Source: Rhodococcus rhodnii NBRC 100604
GTDB lineage: Bacteria > Actinomycetota > Actinomycetes > Mycobacteriales > Mycobacteriaceae
Length of the DNA stretch: 64,000 nt
Direction: 5' to 3'
Assembly (NCBI RefSeq): GCF_001894925.1
Contig: NZ_BCXD01000011.1
Span: 62,001-126,000, forward strand
Shown here: piece by piece, positions 35,670 to 45,500 of the stretch
Layout: each line of letters opens with the position of its first letter
Position numbering within the stretch: position 1 is the first letter of the stretch
Program-made: the position numbers and the translations under genes
The notes under the pieces: model-generated
The model's input: only the letters and a program-made list of their open reading frames with translations
Databases searched by the model: none
Told to the model about the DNA's origin: nothing

Positions 35670-36680
35670 ATGCGAGTATCCGTGGTGGATCTGGGCGTCG
35701 TGACGCCCGGCGAGTCCGAGGCGGACGCACTGGCCGCGTCGCTCGAATTCGCCCTCGCAGTGGAGCAATTCGGGTATCGCCGGATCTGGTTCGCGGAACA
35801 TCACCTGAGCCGGATGGGCGCCGCGCACCATCCGGAACTGCTCATCGCAGCGGCGGCCGCGCGCACGTCACGGATCCGGGTCGGATCGGGGGCGGTGCTC
35901 ATGAACCACTACAGCCCGTTCAAGGTCGCCGAGATGTTCCAGCAGCTCGAATCGATGTTTCCGGGCCGCATCGACCTGGGCATGGGCCGTGCCACCGGTG
36001 GCCCCGTCGTCGACATCGCGATGCAACGCGACCGCACCGCGCGCCAGGCGGTCGACCACAGCCAGCAGGTCCTCGAGGCCCTCGCGTGGCTCGGTGGCCG
36101 GTTCCCCGCGGATCACCCGTTCGCGGGCAATCCCCTCGTCGCCGGCGAGCACACGACACCGCAGCCGTGGCTGCTCGGGTCGAGCCCGTCGAGCGCCGAG
36201 CTCGCGGCAGCACTGGGAATCGGCTACACGTTCGCGGGGTTCATCGCACCGGCGGCCGCCACCAGTGCGCTACGCAGGTACCGAGAGGCGTTCCGTCCCA
36301 CCGAGTTCGGCCCGCAGGAACCGCGCGCGATGCTCGCCGTGAACGTCACCGTCGGCGAGGACGACCGCGACGGCGCCCGCCTCGCCGGCTCACCGAAGGG
36401 GTACTACGCACGGCTGCGGACGCAAGGCGGCCACTCGCTCGTCCCGCTGCCCGAGGAAGCCGAGCGCGAGCTCACCGAGCAGGAACGGGCCGAGCCGACG
36501 ACGATCGCCGACGGCCGGTGGCCGCGATTCGTCGCAGGCTCACCCGCCACGGTGCGCGCGACGATCGAGCAGATGGCGGACGAGTCCGGGGCCGACGAGG
36601 TCATGGTCCAGTCGATGATTCCGCGGCTCTCGGACCGCATCGAATCGCACCGCAGACTGGCCGAGGCGCTGATCGGCTGA
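35670..36680 (+). CDS. LLM class flavin-dependent oxidoreductase
   Basis: A 336-residue luciferase-like TIM-barrel enzyme using FMN or F420. Recognisable parts are the N-terminal SVVDLGVVTPGESEADAL, IWFAEHHLSRMGAAHHPELL, IRVGSGAVLMNHYSPFKVAEMF and PGRIDLGMGRATGGP, in the order typical for the MsnO8/alkanal-monooxygenase-like group. The ATG has GGAGGA seven bases upstream. The gene is divergent from the RpiR regulator with 42 bases between starts. The substrate is unknown. Confidence 0.9.
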   Translation: MRVSVVDLGVVTPGESEADALAASLEFALAVEQFGYRRIWFAEHHLSRMGAAHHPELLIAAAAARTSRIRVGSGAVLMNHYSPFKVAEMFQQLESMFPGRIDLGMGRATGGPVVDIAMQRDRTARQAVDHSQQVLEALAWLGGRFPADHPFAGNPLVAGEHTTPQPWLLGSSPSSAELAAALGIGYTFAGFIAPAAATSALRRYREAFRPTEFGPQEPRAMLAVNVTVGEDDRDGARLAGSPKGYYARLRTQGGHSLVPLPEEAERELTEQERAEPTTIADGRWPRFVAGSPATVRATIEQMADESGADEVMVQSMIPRLSDRIESHRRLAEALIG

Positions 36681-36699
36681 GCCTCCCGTCGTGCCGGTA

Positions 36700-37841
36700 T
36701 CAGCCCCGCGCGGCGAGCGCCTCGTGCGCGGCGACGAGGTCGATGCGCAGCCAGCCGCCGTCGGGGCCGGCCTCGTCGAGCGGGTACCCCGCCTCGATCG
36801 CCGTATCCCGAAGCACCTGGAGCCGCTCCTCGACGCCGAGGTCGGGTGCCGCGGTACGCAGCAGGACGGCGGCCTCCGCGGGGATGTCGTTCACGAGCGA
36901 CGGGTCGACCTGCTCGAATCCGTAGGTCATGTGGTCGCGGTAGAGGTCGCCGTCGGTCAGCGTGTACGGCACGTCCGACGCCGCGACATCGGCGAGCGGT
37001 GCGCCCGCTTCCGCTTCGAGAACGGCGCGCACCTCGACGGCCGCCTCGTCCACGAGCCGTGCGAACGCCGGGTCGGCGAGGCGATCGGCCGCCGCGGCCT
37101 GGCCCATGATGCGCCCGCCCATGACGTCGAGCGGGTAGTGAACGCCGAGCACGACCCTGCTGTGCCCGATCTCGGAGGCCCGCGCCAGCAGCTGCGGTGC
37201 GAACTCGGGAAGCATGTCGGCGAGCAGGATCGCCTTCCAGTAGCCCTGATTCGTGTGACCCGACGGGTAGGAGCCGCTGCCGGCGACGTCGGCGTACGGG
37301 TCGGCGCCACCGCTCACGCCGTCACCGTGATAGCGCGTGATCCGCTCGGGCGCGACCTCGAACGGACGCGGGTTGCTCCAGAACTGCTTCTCGATGAGCG
37401 TCGAGTTGGCGACGAGGCCCGCGCGGCCGAGGTAGCCGTCCAGCAGCGCCGCGACCTTCGGCAGCCGGCCGCCCGCGAGCGCGTCGCGGAAGATGCCGCC
37501 GAGGCGTTCACCGAGCGCGTCGTGAGCGATTCGAGGCGATCGTGGTTGTCGTCGAAGAGCGCACGTGCCTGCGTCTGCGCGTCGGCCGCGTTGTTGACCT
37601 CCACGACGTGATCGAGGTTGCGCGCCAGGACGTCCGGTCGGCCGTCGCGCAGCGCCGTGAAGCCGTCGAGGATGCCGATGTAGGTGCCGCGGGCGGGGAG
37701 GTCCGACGGGTACGGGCCGACGAGCTCACCGAGCTCGAACGGTGCCGGGGCGGGCGGCTGCGCGAACGCCGCAGGGGACGCGAGTCCCACCGTCAACGCC
37801 GCCGCGATGCCGACGACGGCGACTCCTCTGCGCAACCTCAT
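36700..37841 (-). pseudogene. Exported acid phosphatase, PAP2 family (class A type), broken by a frameshift
   Basis: The first frame (37841 to about 37525) gives a signal peptide (VAVVGIAAALTVGLASPAAFA, AxA site) and the start of the domain (NNAADAQTQARALFDDNHD). The second frame continues to 36700 with HDALGERLGGIF, then all three PAP2 motifs: EKQFWSNPRPFEV (KX6RP), GSYPSGHTNQGY (PSGH) and HSRVVLGVHYPLD (SRX5HX3D). One base is missing near 37517-37531; restoring it gives an intact protein of about 380 residues that would remove phosphate from exported or periplasmic phosphomonoesters. All catalytic residues survive, which favours either a very recent mutation or a sequence error. Confidence 0.85.
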
Positions 37842-37949
37842 CCGCGGACCCTTTCGCTCGCTGCTGCCCTCATGGTGGTGTCTCGTCGTGAAGTTAAGCC
37901 CGTGAAGCGTCGGGAATGCAACGCATCGGTGAACATTCGTGTCGAGTCG

Positions 37950-39677
37950 TCAGTGACGCAGCGCCTCGAGCGCCCGGATCAGCGACGCCGCGTCGAAGGG
38001 CCAGGTGTGCAGCGCCATCTCGCCGTGCGTCCGCCCGACGTAGAACGTCGGTGTCACGGCGAGGTCGCTCGTGGCCGCGTCGAGCCGATCGTCCTCGACG
38101 CGGCTCGCGAGCGCGCCGTGGCGCAGCTCGCTCTCGAAGCGGTCCATGTCGAGCCCGAGGTCCTCGGCGTAGTCGTACACGTCCTCCTCGGTCAGCGCGT
38201 CGCTGTGCCGGAAGAGCTGATCGTGCAACTCCCAGAATCGCCCCTGTTCTGCCGCGGCCTCGGCCGCCTCGGCGGCGAACCGCGCGTGCGGATGCTCGTC
38301 GTCTTTGGGCAGATGCCGGAAGACGTAGCGCAACGAGTCGCCGAAGTGCGCCCGGACCTCCCACATGCTGCCGGTCGCCTTGCTGCAGAACGGGCACTCG
38401 AAGTCGCCGTACTCGACCAGCGTCAGGGGCGCGTCCACCGGCCCGCGCACATGATCGCGCTCGGGATCGACGGGGCGCAGCAGGTGCGTTCCTGCATCGG
38501 CGACGGGCGGATTCAGGCGTTCGTCGATCCGGAATATCGCCCACGCGAGCGCCGTCGAGAGGATCGCGGCGACGAGCACACCGATTCGCGCGTCGTTCGC
38601 GGCGGCGGCGTCGTCGACGGCGAGCTCGACGATGAACAGCGAGATGGTGAAGCCGATGCCCGCGAGCGCGGCGCCGCCGAGCACGTGCCCCAGCGACAGG
38701 CCGGGTGGCAGCACACCCCACCGCGTCCTGACCACGAGCGCCGTGGCGCCCGCGATGCCGACCAGCTTGCCGACGACGAGCGCGAGCACGATTCCCCACG
38801 TCAGCGGCGATCCCAGCGCCTGGCCGATCGCTCCCCCGCCCACCACGATTCCGGCGTTCGCGAGCGCGAAGATCGGCACGACGAGATACGACGTGTAGGG
38901 CCGGTAGAGCCGCAGCAGCCGCTCGTTCACCGACACCGCCTTGACGACGGCGAGCTGCGCGGACCGCGCATAGTCCGAGTTCGGTGACTGCCGGAACGCG
39001 CGCGTGACCTCGCCCGCGTGCTCGACCTCGGCACGCCGTGGCGGATACACCGGGAGGATCAGAGCGATGAGGACGCCCGCGAGCGTCGGGTGGACGCCGG
39101 ACTCGAAGAACGCGAGCCACGTCGCGGCCGCCACCAGGAAGTAGGTGACGCCCCGCCACACCTCGAGCCGCCGCAGCTGCCAGATCACCGCGAGCCCGAC
39201 GGCGCCGAGCGCGAGCGCCCGCAGGTCGAGATCGTCGGTGTAGAAGACCGCGATGATCGCGAGGGCGCCGATGTCGTCGGCAACGGCGAGGGTCAGGACG
39301 AACACCCGCAGTCTCGCACCGCGCTTCGGCCCGACGAGTGCGAGTGCGCCCAGCACGAACGCCGTGTCGGTGGACACGACGACCCCCCACGCCTGCGCCT
39401 CGTCGCCGGACGGGTTGACGAGCAGGAACAGCAGAGCCGGCAGCGCAAGCCCCGCGATCGCGGCGACGACGGGGACCGACGCGCGCGAGCGGTCGGTCAG
39501 TTCGCCCATCGCGAGTTCACGTTTGACCTCGAGTCCGACGACGAAGAAGAACAGCGTCATCAGCGCGTCGTTGACCCAGTGTTCGAGGTCGAGCGCGATG
39601 CCGTGGTCGGCGATCGTGATCGCGAGTTCGGTGTGCCAGAAGGTCTCGTAGGAGTGGCCGATGTTCGCCCACACCAT
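37950..39677 (-). CDS. nhaA: Na+/H+ antiporter NhaA fused to a DsbA-like thioredoxin domain
   Basis: A 575-residue fusion. Residues 1-375 are Nha[38 protein letters not shown] and the paired aspartates in [17 protein letters not shown], which carry Na+ and H+ across the membrane. Residues about 400-575 are a DsbA/thioredoxin-like domain with the redox motif [11 protein letters not shown] and the cis-Pro in AVTPTFYVG. The ATG at 39677 has no ribosome binding site and cuts off the first helix. The better start (ATG 39750, preceded by AGGAGGGCGG) is one base out of frame with [16 protein letters not shown], so the 5' end seems to carry an indel. Confidence 0.88.
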   Translation of the reverse strand: MVWANIGHSYETFWHTELAITIADHGIALDLEHWVNDALMTLFFFVVGLEVKRELAMGELTDRSRASVPVVAAIAGLALPALLFLLVNPSGDEAQAWGVVVSTDTAFVLGALALVGPKRGARLRVFVLTLAVADDIGALAIIAVFYTDDLDLRALALGAVGLAVIWQLRRLEVWRGVTYFLVAAATWLAFFESGVHPTLAGVLIALILPVYPPRRAEVEHAGEVTRAFRQSPNSDYARSAQLAVVKAVSVNERLLRLYRPYTSYLVVPIFALANAGIVVGGGAIGQALGSPLTWGIVLALVVGKLVGIAGATALVVRTRWGVLPPGLSLGHVLGGAALAGIGFTISLFIVELAVDDAAAANDARIGVLVAAILSTALAWAIFRIDERLNPPVADAGTHLLRPVDPERDHVRGPVDAPLTLVEYGDFECPFCSKATGSMWEVRAHFGDSLRYVFRHLPKDDEHPHARFAAEAAEAAAEQGRFWELHDQLFRHSDALTEEDVYDYAEDLGLDMDRFESELRHGALASRVEDDRLDAATSDLAVTPTFYVGRTHGEMALHTWPFDAASLIRALEALRH

Positions 39678-39881
39678 CGCGACGAGCGTCGCCGCGAGCA
39701 GGACACCGGCCGCGAGCTTGTCGTCGCCGGCGATCGCCGCCAGTCGTCATCCGCCCTCCTCGATCGGCGTCAGACTAACCCTGCGCGGTGCGTACGCGGC
39801 GGCGGCCGGACAACGGCGGTGGGGTCAGCAGGTCGGCGCTGCCGGCACATCCCGATCGGGCCGGACCGAATCGGACAGGCG

Positions 39882-39893
39882 TAGGCTCGCGCC
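39882..39893 (+). promoter_or_regulatory. Predicted -10 element of a leaderless transcript
   Basis: TAGGCT at 39882-39887 is followed by exactly six bases and then the GTG at 39894, so transcription should start at that codon. The same spacing occurs before endonuclease IV (TAGGCT at 60917) and, with two extra bases, before the RelA/SpoT gene (TAGCCT at 41551). Confidence 0.55.
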
Positions 39894-39968
39894 GTGCTCA
39901 TGTTGACCAGTCGACGCTTCGTCGACCTTCGCCTGCAGGCGAGCGCGATCTGTACGCGCTTCGCGTGA
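39894..39968 (+). CDS. Short leader peptide of the actinobacterial cysteine/sulfur type
   Basis: A 22-24-residue reading frame (GTG 39894 or ATG 39900) encoding MLTSRRFVDLRLQ then ASAICTRFA. It matches the recurrent leader-peptide pattern TSRRxVDLxRxASAIC seen upstream of sulfur and cysteine genes in actinobacteria, including the near-terminal Cys codon. It lies 145 bases before a symporter gene of the TcyP (cystine) class, so ribosome stalling on the Cys codon probably controls cystine uptake. The surrounding 39678-40113 holds no other gene I can support; a short hairpin AGAGCATTCCGCTCT lies near 40000. Confidence 0.78.
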   Translation: MLMLTSRRFVDLRLQASAICTRFA

Positions 39969-40113
39969 CGGCGCGCCCCCACATCAGCATTCTGCACAAG
40001 AGCATTCCGCTCTCGGGCGCCTGATTCGCCGATCGCGCACACGGCCCTCCCTCGCTCACGCGACTCCTGATGCGTGCGGCCGATCGCCGCGCGCCGCCTC
40101 GAAAGGCACACCC

Positions 40114-41553
40114 ATGTCCGGCACATCCGTGTCCCCGCGCGCCGAGAAGCCTCGGCGCATCCCTCGATGGCTCACGCGGTTCGGTCCGCAGATCCTCCTC
40201 GGCCTGATCGTCGGCATCGCGCTCGGTCTCGTCGCCCGCGCCCTGCCCGACGCCGCCGACGGCAGCGACAACTGGCTGATCGGCACGCTCGGCACCCTCG
40301 GTTCCAGCTACGTCAAGCTGCTCACGGTCGCCGTCGTGCCGCTCGTGTTCACGGCGATCGTCAGCTCGATCGCGAATCTGCGCGAGGTCGCGAACGCCGC
40401 GCGGCTCGCGGTGCAGACGCTGCTGTGGTTCGCGATCACCGCGTTCGCCGCGGTGATCGTGGGCATCGTCATCGGGCTCGTCGTCCGGCCCGGCGATCAC
40501 ACCGGCGTCACCGCCGCGGCGGAGAGCACGCCCGCGACAGCCGGTTCGTGGTGGGGTTTCCTCACCGGTCTCGTCCCGAGCAACTTCCTCGGGCTCGGCG
40601 CCAAGACGACGATCACCGACGCCGGTGCAGCCACGACGTCGCTGAGTTTCAACATCCTGCAACTGCTCGTCGTCGCCGCCGCGATCGGCATCGCCGCACT
40701 GAAGGTCGGGGAGAAGGCCGAACCCTTCCTGACGTTCAACGCGTCGCTGCTCGCGATCGTGCAGAAGGTGCTGTGGTGGATCATCCGGCTCGCGCCGATC
40801 GGCACCGCCGCACTGCTGGGCAACGCCGTCGCGAGCTACGGCTGGGACGCGATCGGGTCGCTCGGCTGGTTCACCGCCGCGATCTACCTCGGTCTCGCGA
40901 TCGTGTTCTTCGTGATCTACCCCGTCCTGATCCGCGCGCACGGCCTGTCGATCCGCAGCTTCTACTCGGGCGTGTGGCCCGCGACGCAGCTCGGCTTCGT
41001 CTCCCGCTCGTCCATCGGGACGCTCCCGCTCACCCAGCGCGTGACCGAACGCAATCTCGGTGTGCCGCGCGCGTACTCGTCGTTCGCCGTGCCCCTCGGT
41101 GCGACGACGAAGATGGACGGATGCGCCGCGATCTACCCGGCGATCGCCGCGATCTTCGTCGCCCAGTTCTACGGACTGAACCTGACGATCACCGACTACG
41201 TGCTCATCGTCGTCGTGTCCGTGGTCGGCTCCGCCGCGACCGCCGGGACGACCGGCGCGACCGTCATGCTCACTCTCACACTGTCGACACTCGGGCTTCC
41301 GCTCGCCGGGGTCGGACTGCTGCTCGCCGTCGAACCGATCGTCGACATGGGCCGAACCGCAGTGAACGTCACGGGGCAGGCGCTCGTCCCGACGATCGTC
41401 GCGAAGCGCGAAGGCATCCTCGACCGGGCCCGCTACGACGCACCACGGAACGGTGATCCGTTCGACGACAGCGACGTCGACGGCGAACCCGAACGCGACG
41501 CGGACCCCGACACCGGCACGGATCGCCGAGAGAGTACGCCCGTCACCGCGTAG
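40114..41553 (+). CDS. Dicarboxylate/amino acid:cation symporter, TcyP-like (probable cystine uptake)
   Basis: A 479-residue membrane protein of the DAACS family. The N-terminal amphipathic part (IPRWLTRFGPQILLGLIVGIALG), KLLTVAVVPLVFTAIVSSIANL, the serine-rich hairpin region (LGFVSRSSIGTLPLTQRV), PLGATTKMDGCAAIYPAIAAIFVAQ and TGATVMLTLTLSTLGLPLAG belong to the conserved transport core. The C-terminal 45 residues are an acidic tail (DDSDVDGEPERDADPDTG). DAACS members carry glutamate, dicarboxylates or cystine; the upstream cysteine-type leader peptide favours cystine. AAAGG precedes the ATG by seven bases. Confidence 0.9.
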   Translation: MSGTSVSPRAEKPRRIPRWLTRFGPQILLGLIVGIALGLVARALPDAADGSDNWLIGTLGTLGSSYVKLLTVAVVPLVFTAIVSSIANLREVANAARLAVQTLLWFAITAFAAVIVGIVIGLVVRPGDHTGVTAAAESTPATAGSWWGFLTGLVPSNFLGLGAKTTITDAGAATTSLSFNILQLLVVAAAIGIAALKVGEKAEPFLTFNASLLAIVQKVLWWIIRLAPIGTAALLGNAVASYGWDAIGSLGWFTAAIYLGLAIVFFVIYPVLIRAHGLSIRSFYSGVWPATQLGFVSRSSIGTLPLTQRVTERNLGVPRAYSSFAVPLGATTKMDGCAAIYPAIAAIFVAQFYGLNLTITDYVLIVVVSVVGSAATAGTTGATVMLTLTLSTLGLPLAGVGLLLAVEPIVDMGRTAVNVTGQALVPTIVAKREGILDRARYDAPRNGDPFDDSDVDGEPERDADPDTGTDRRESTPVTA

Positions 41554-41564
41554 CCTTCGCCAGT

Positions 41565-42518
41565 GTGACGACAGCACGGCCCGGTATCGATCGCCTCGTG
41601 GCGCAGCTCTTTCGTGCGCGCAATCGGTACTGGGCCGTCGCCGTCGTCGCGGCGACGGCATTCCTCGAATCGATCGCCGACGAGGTGCTCGAGGACGACG
41701 ACCGCGACCGGCTCGACGCCGGGACCTCGCGGATCAAGAAGCGCAGTCGCGCCGCCGACAAGATGCGGCGCAAGGTCGCCGAAGGGGTCTTCGACCCGCC
41801 CGAGACGCCCGAGGACGTCGAGGACGCGCTGCACGACCTGGTCGGCATCAAGGTGCTGTGCAAGAGCCCGCGCGACCTCCGGGCGTTCACCGAGGCCCTC
41901 GAGCGCGCCTGCACGACGCCCGACGCGTCGATCCGTTTCGCGATCCCGCCCATCGACTACGTGACCGCACCCAAGGACAGCGGCTACCGCGCCTACCACG
42001 CCGTGATCGTCGTCCCCGTCTCCACCAATCACGGCGACCTCGCCATCAAGGTCGAGGTCCAGGTAAAGACCCGGCTGCAGGACGCGTGGGGCGAACTCAC
42101 CCACGAGGACATGTATCGGCCCGGTGAAGCCCTCAAGGCCGACCCGGTGCACGAGGACTACGCGCGGCGGATGGCCGACCTGCTCGCGACCGTCGACGAC
42201 ATGGCCGACACGCTCGCGCTCGAACTCGACTCCAAGACCGGCGCCGAACCGAGCATCCCCGTCCGGGCGGACGTCGACACCGAGCCGGAGCAGACGACGA
42301 TCGCCCACGTGACGCGGACCGGGCCGAAGTACGCGCTCGCCGTCGGCCCGGACGGGCGGCGCGGGCTGATCCCCGCGAAGGCGGTGCGCGATCTGCTGGG
42401 CACCTCCGACCGAATCCGGGTCAGCGACCACATCGACGTCGGCGACCGGCTCGCCGTCGTCGTCGACGAGACCCCCGACGCGCTCTACTATCACCCACTG
42501 TCGCTCCCCGAACACTGA
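41565..42518 (+). CDS. RelA/SpoT synthetase-domain protein with C-terminal OB/S1-like domain
   Basis: A 317-residue protein. Residues about 40-205 have the RelA/SpoT (p)ppGpp synthetase landmarks: HDLVGIKVLCKSPRDL, DYVTAPKDSGYRAYHAVIVV and VEVQVKTRLQDAWGELTHEDMY. There is no HD hydrolase domain, as in small alarmone synthetases. Residues about 245-305 (TTIAHVTRTGPKYALAVGPDG to DRLAVVVDE) look like a small beta-barrel of S1/OB type, which is unusual for this group and suggests RNA or nucleotide binding. The GTG at 41565 lies right after a -10-like TAGCCT overlapping the previous stop, so the message is probably near-leaderless. Confidence 0.85.
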   Translation: MTTARPGIDRLVAQLFRARNRYWAVAVVAATAFLESIADEVLEDDDRDRLDAGTSRIKKRSRAADKMRRKVAEGVFDPPETPEDVEDALHDLVGIKVLCKSPRDLRAFTEALERACTTPDASIRFAIPPIDYVTAPKDSGYRAYHAVIVVPVSTNHGDLAIKVEVQVKTRLQDAWGELTHEDMYRPGEALKADPVHEDYARRMADLLATVDDMADTLALELDSKTGAEPSIPVRADVDTEPEQTTIAHVTRTGPKYALAVGPDGRRGLIPAKAVRDLLGTSDRIRVSDHIDVGDRLAVVVDETPDALYYHPLSLPEH

Positions 42519-42597
42519 AGTCGCCCCTGCAACGCCGAAATCCCAGGTGGAAGCCGTCTGACGGGACCTGTACGGGCGTTCGATACCATCGGACGTC

Positions 42598-45500
42598 GTG
42601 ACCGACCGCGTTCTCGACGACCCGACCATCGCCAGTGGACCACCGGTCGAACCCCCGCCGCCGCGCCGCTCTCGCACCCCGCTCGTCGCGATCGTCGCGG
42701 CCCTGCTCGGCGTGCTCGCGGCGCTGTCCGTGCCGTTCCTTCCCGTCCAGCAGCAGCAGTCGACGCTGACCTGGCCGCAGAACGACGTCCTCGCGAGCGT
42801 CGACGCACCTCTCGTGTCGTACGCGCCGGTTCGGCTCGACGTCGCGATCCCCGCGGAATCGGTCGCCGAGGTCGCCGCCGCCGGCGGTGGCGTCGTCGTC
42901 TCGACCGCCCCTCCCGGCGCACCCGACGCCGAGCGCTACGGCCTCGTCGCGAAGGTCGTCGGCGGAGACAACGCGCCGCCCGCCCTCGAGATCGTGATGC
43001 GGGATCAGGTGCTCGCGACCCTCGACGTCACGCCGGGTGCCGACACCTCGTTCACCATCGCGTCGACCCCGACCGAGACCGTCGTCACGGCCGGCGGCGA
43101 GACCGTCACCCGTGACGGCGACCTGCGCCCGCAGATGGTCGGCGTCTACAGCGACCTCGACGGCGTCGCCCCCGACGGGACCAGCGTCACGGCCGAACTC
43201 GATTCGCGGTTCTCGTCGTCGCCGAGCGCGATCAAGCTCGTCGCGATGGTCGTCGCCGTCCTCGCGACCGTCGTCGCCCTCGTCGCGCTGTACCGCATCG
43301 ACGCACGCGACGGCCGCCGCTCCCGGCGCGTCCTGCCCGCCCGCTGGTACCGCTTCACCCCGCTCGACGGTGTCGTCGTCGGCACGCTGCTGCTGTGGCA
43401 CTTCATCGGCGCCACGACGTCGGACGACGGCTACCAGTTCACGATGGCCCGCGCGTCGGAGACGTCCGGGTACATGGCGAACTACTTCCGGTGGTTCGGC
43501 GTCCCCGAGGCGCCGTTCGGCACGCCCTACTACGACCTGCTCGCCGTCATGGCGAACATCTCCACCGCGAGCCCGTGGATGCGGCTGCCCGCGCTGCTCG
43601 CGGGCGTCGTCGCGTGGTTCGTCATCAGCCGCGAAGTGGCCCCGCGCCTCGGCCGTGCGGTGAAGTCGAGCCGTGTCGCGCTGTGGACGGGCGCGCTCGT
43701 CTTCCTCGCGTTCTGGCTCCCCTACAACAACGGGCTGCGTCCCGAGCCGATCGTCGCGCTCGGCGTCCTGCTGACGTGGTGCTCGGTCGAGCGCGCCATC
43801 GCGACGCGCCGGTTGCTTCCTGCCGCCGTCGCGATCCTCGTGGGCGCGCTCACCGTCACGGTGGGTCCGTCCGGCATCATCACCTTCGGCGCCCTCATCG
43901 CCGGAGCGCGGCCGATCCTGCAGATCGTCATCGAACGCGCCCGCGCGCTTCCGGTGCCCCGCATCGCCGGATACCTCGCGGTGCTCGGCCCGATGCTCAC
44001 GACGGGCCTCGTCGTCCTCGTCGCGGCGTTCGCGGACCAGACGCTCGCCGCCGTCCGCGAGATGCAGGCGGTGCACGCGATCGGGCCGTCGATGGCGTGG
44101 TTCGAGGAGTACAACCGCTACCAGTGGCTGTTCAACATCAGCGCCGACGGCTCGCTCGCCCGCCGCTTCGGCGTCCTGGTGATGATCCTGTCGCTGATCG
44201 TCGTCATCCCCATCATGCTGCGCAAGGGCGGGCACATTCCCGGCACCGCGGTCGGGCCGTCGCGGCGCATCGTCGGCATCACCATCGCCGCCGTCGCCCT
44301 CATGATGTTCACGCCGACCAAGTGGACGCACCACTTCGGTGTGTTCGCCGGACTCGCGGGATCGCTCGCACTGCTCACCGCCGTCGCGGTGGGCACGACG
44401 GCGCTCCGCTCGAAACGCAACCGTGCGCTCTTCGCCGCCGCCGTGCTCTTCGTGCTGGCGCTGTCGTTCACGAGCTCGAACTCGTGGTGGTACGTCTCGA
44501 GCTACTCGATCCCGTGGTGGGACAAGCCCGTCGAGATCGCCGGACTCGGTGCCGGCACGATCCTGCTCGGCCTGACCGGGCTCATGCTGCTCGTCGCCGG
44601 ATTCTGCTTCCTGCGGGAGCCGTACGAGAAGCCGTCCGCGACGCCGTCACGGCTGTGGTCGGTGGCACCGCTCACCGTCGGAGCCGGCGCGATGGTCGCG
44701 TTCATGGTGCTCTCGCTCCTCAAGGGAGCGGTCTCGCAGTACCCGGCGTTCTCGCTCGCCTCGTCGAACTTCGGTGCGCTCGCCGGCAACTCGTGCGGCC
44801 TCGCGAGCGAGGTCCTCGTCGAGACGGACCCGAACGCGTCGATGCTGCGTCCGGTGAGCGGCGACGTCGCGGGCGGACTCGCGGCGGCGAGTGTCGGCTT
44901 CGATCCGAACGGCGTCGCCGACGACCTGCGAGCCGACGAGGAGGCCGCGTCCGAGGGAATGGCGAACTCCGTCGACAACGAGGACGGCCAGTCGTCCAAC
45001 ACCGCCGGAACCGGTGGCGGTGCGGGCGCGGCCGGCATCGGCGGCAGCACCGTCGCACTGCCGTTCGGGCTCGACCCCGCGACGACACCCGTCATGGGCA
45101 GCTTCGGCGCGCCGGGCGCCGCGGCGCTCGAATCGCAGTGGTACGGACTGCCCGCGGATCGCGGCGAGATCGTCTCGGTCTCTGCGGCGGGACGCATCCA
45201 CTCGGTCGACTCGGACGGGATCGCGACACCGGGTGCGCGGCTCGACGTCGAGTACGGCACGACGCAGCCCGACGGCAGCGTCGAGGTCCTCGGCAGCGAA
45301 CAGCCGATCGACATCGGCCCGGCCCCGTCGTGGCGGAACCTGCGCGTGCCGACGGACCGCATCCCGGCGGAGGCCGACGTCATCCGGCTCGTCGCCGACG
45401 ACTCGTCCGCGGACTCCGATCACTGGATCGCCGTCACGCCGCCGCGAGTCCCGCAGACGCAGACGCTGAACGATCTGCTGGGATCGGACACGCCCGCCAT

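Noticed and set aside
39517-39750. A 77-residue minus-strand protein starting at the strong ribosome binding site before nhaA
   Set aside because: The sequence is an Arg-rich out-of-frame reading of NhaA; the start probably belongs to nhaA, with an indel between.
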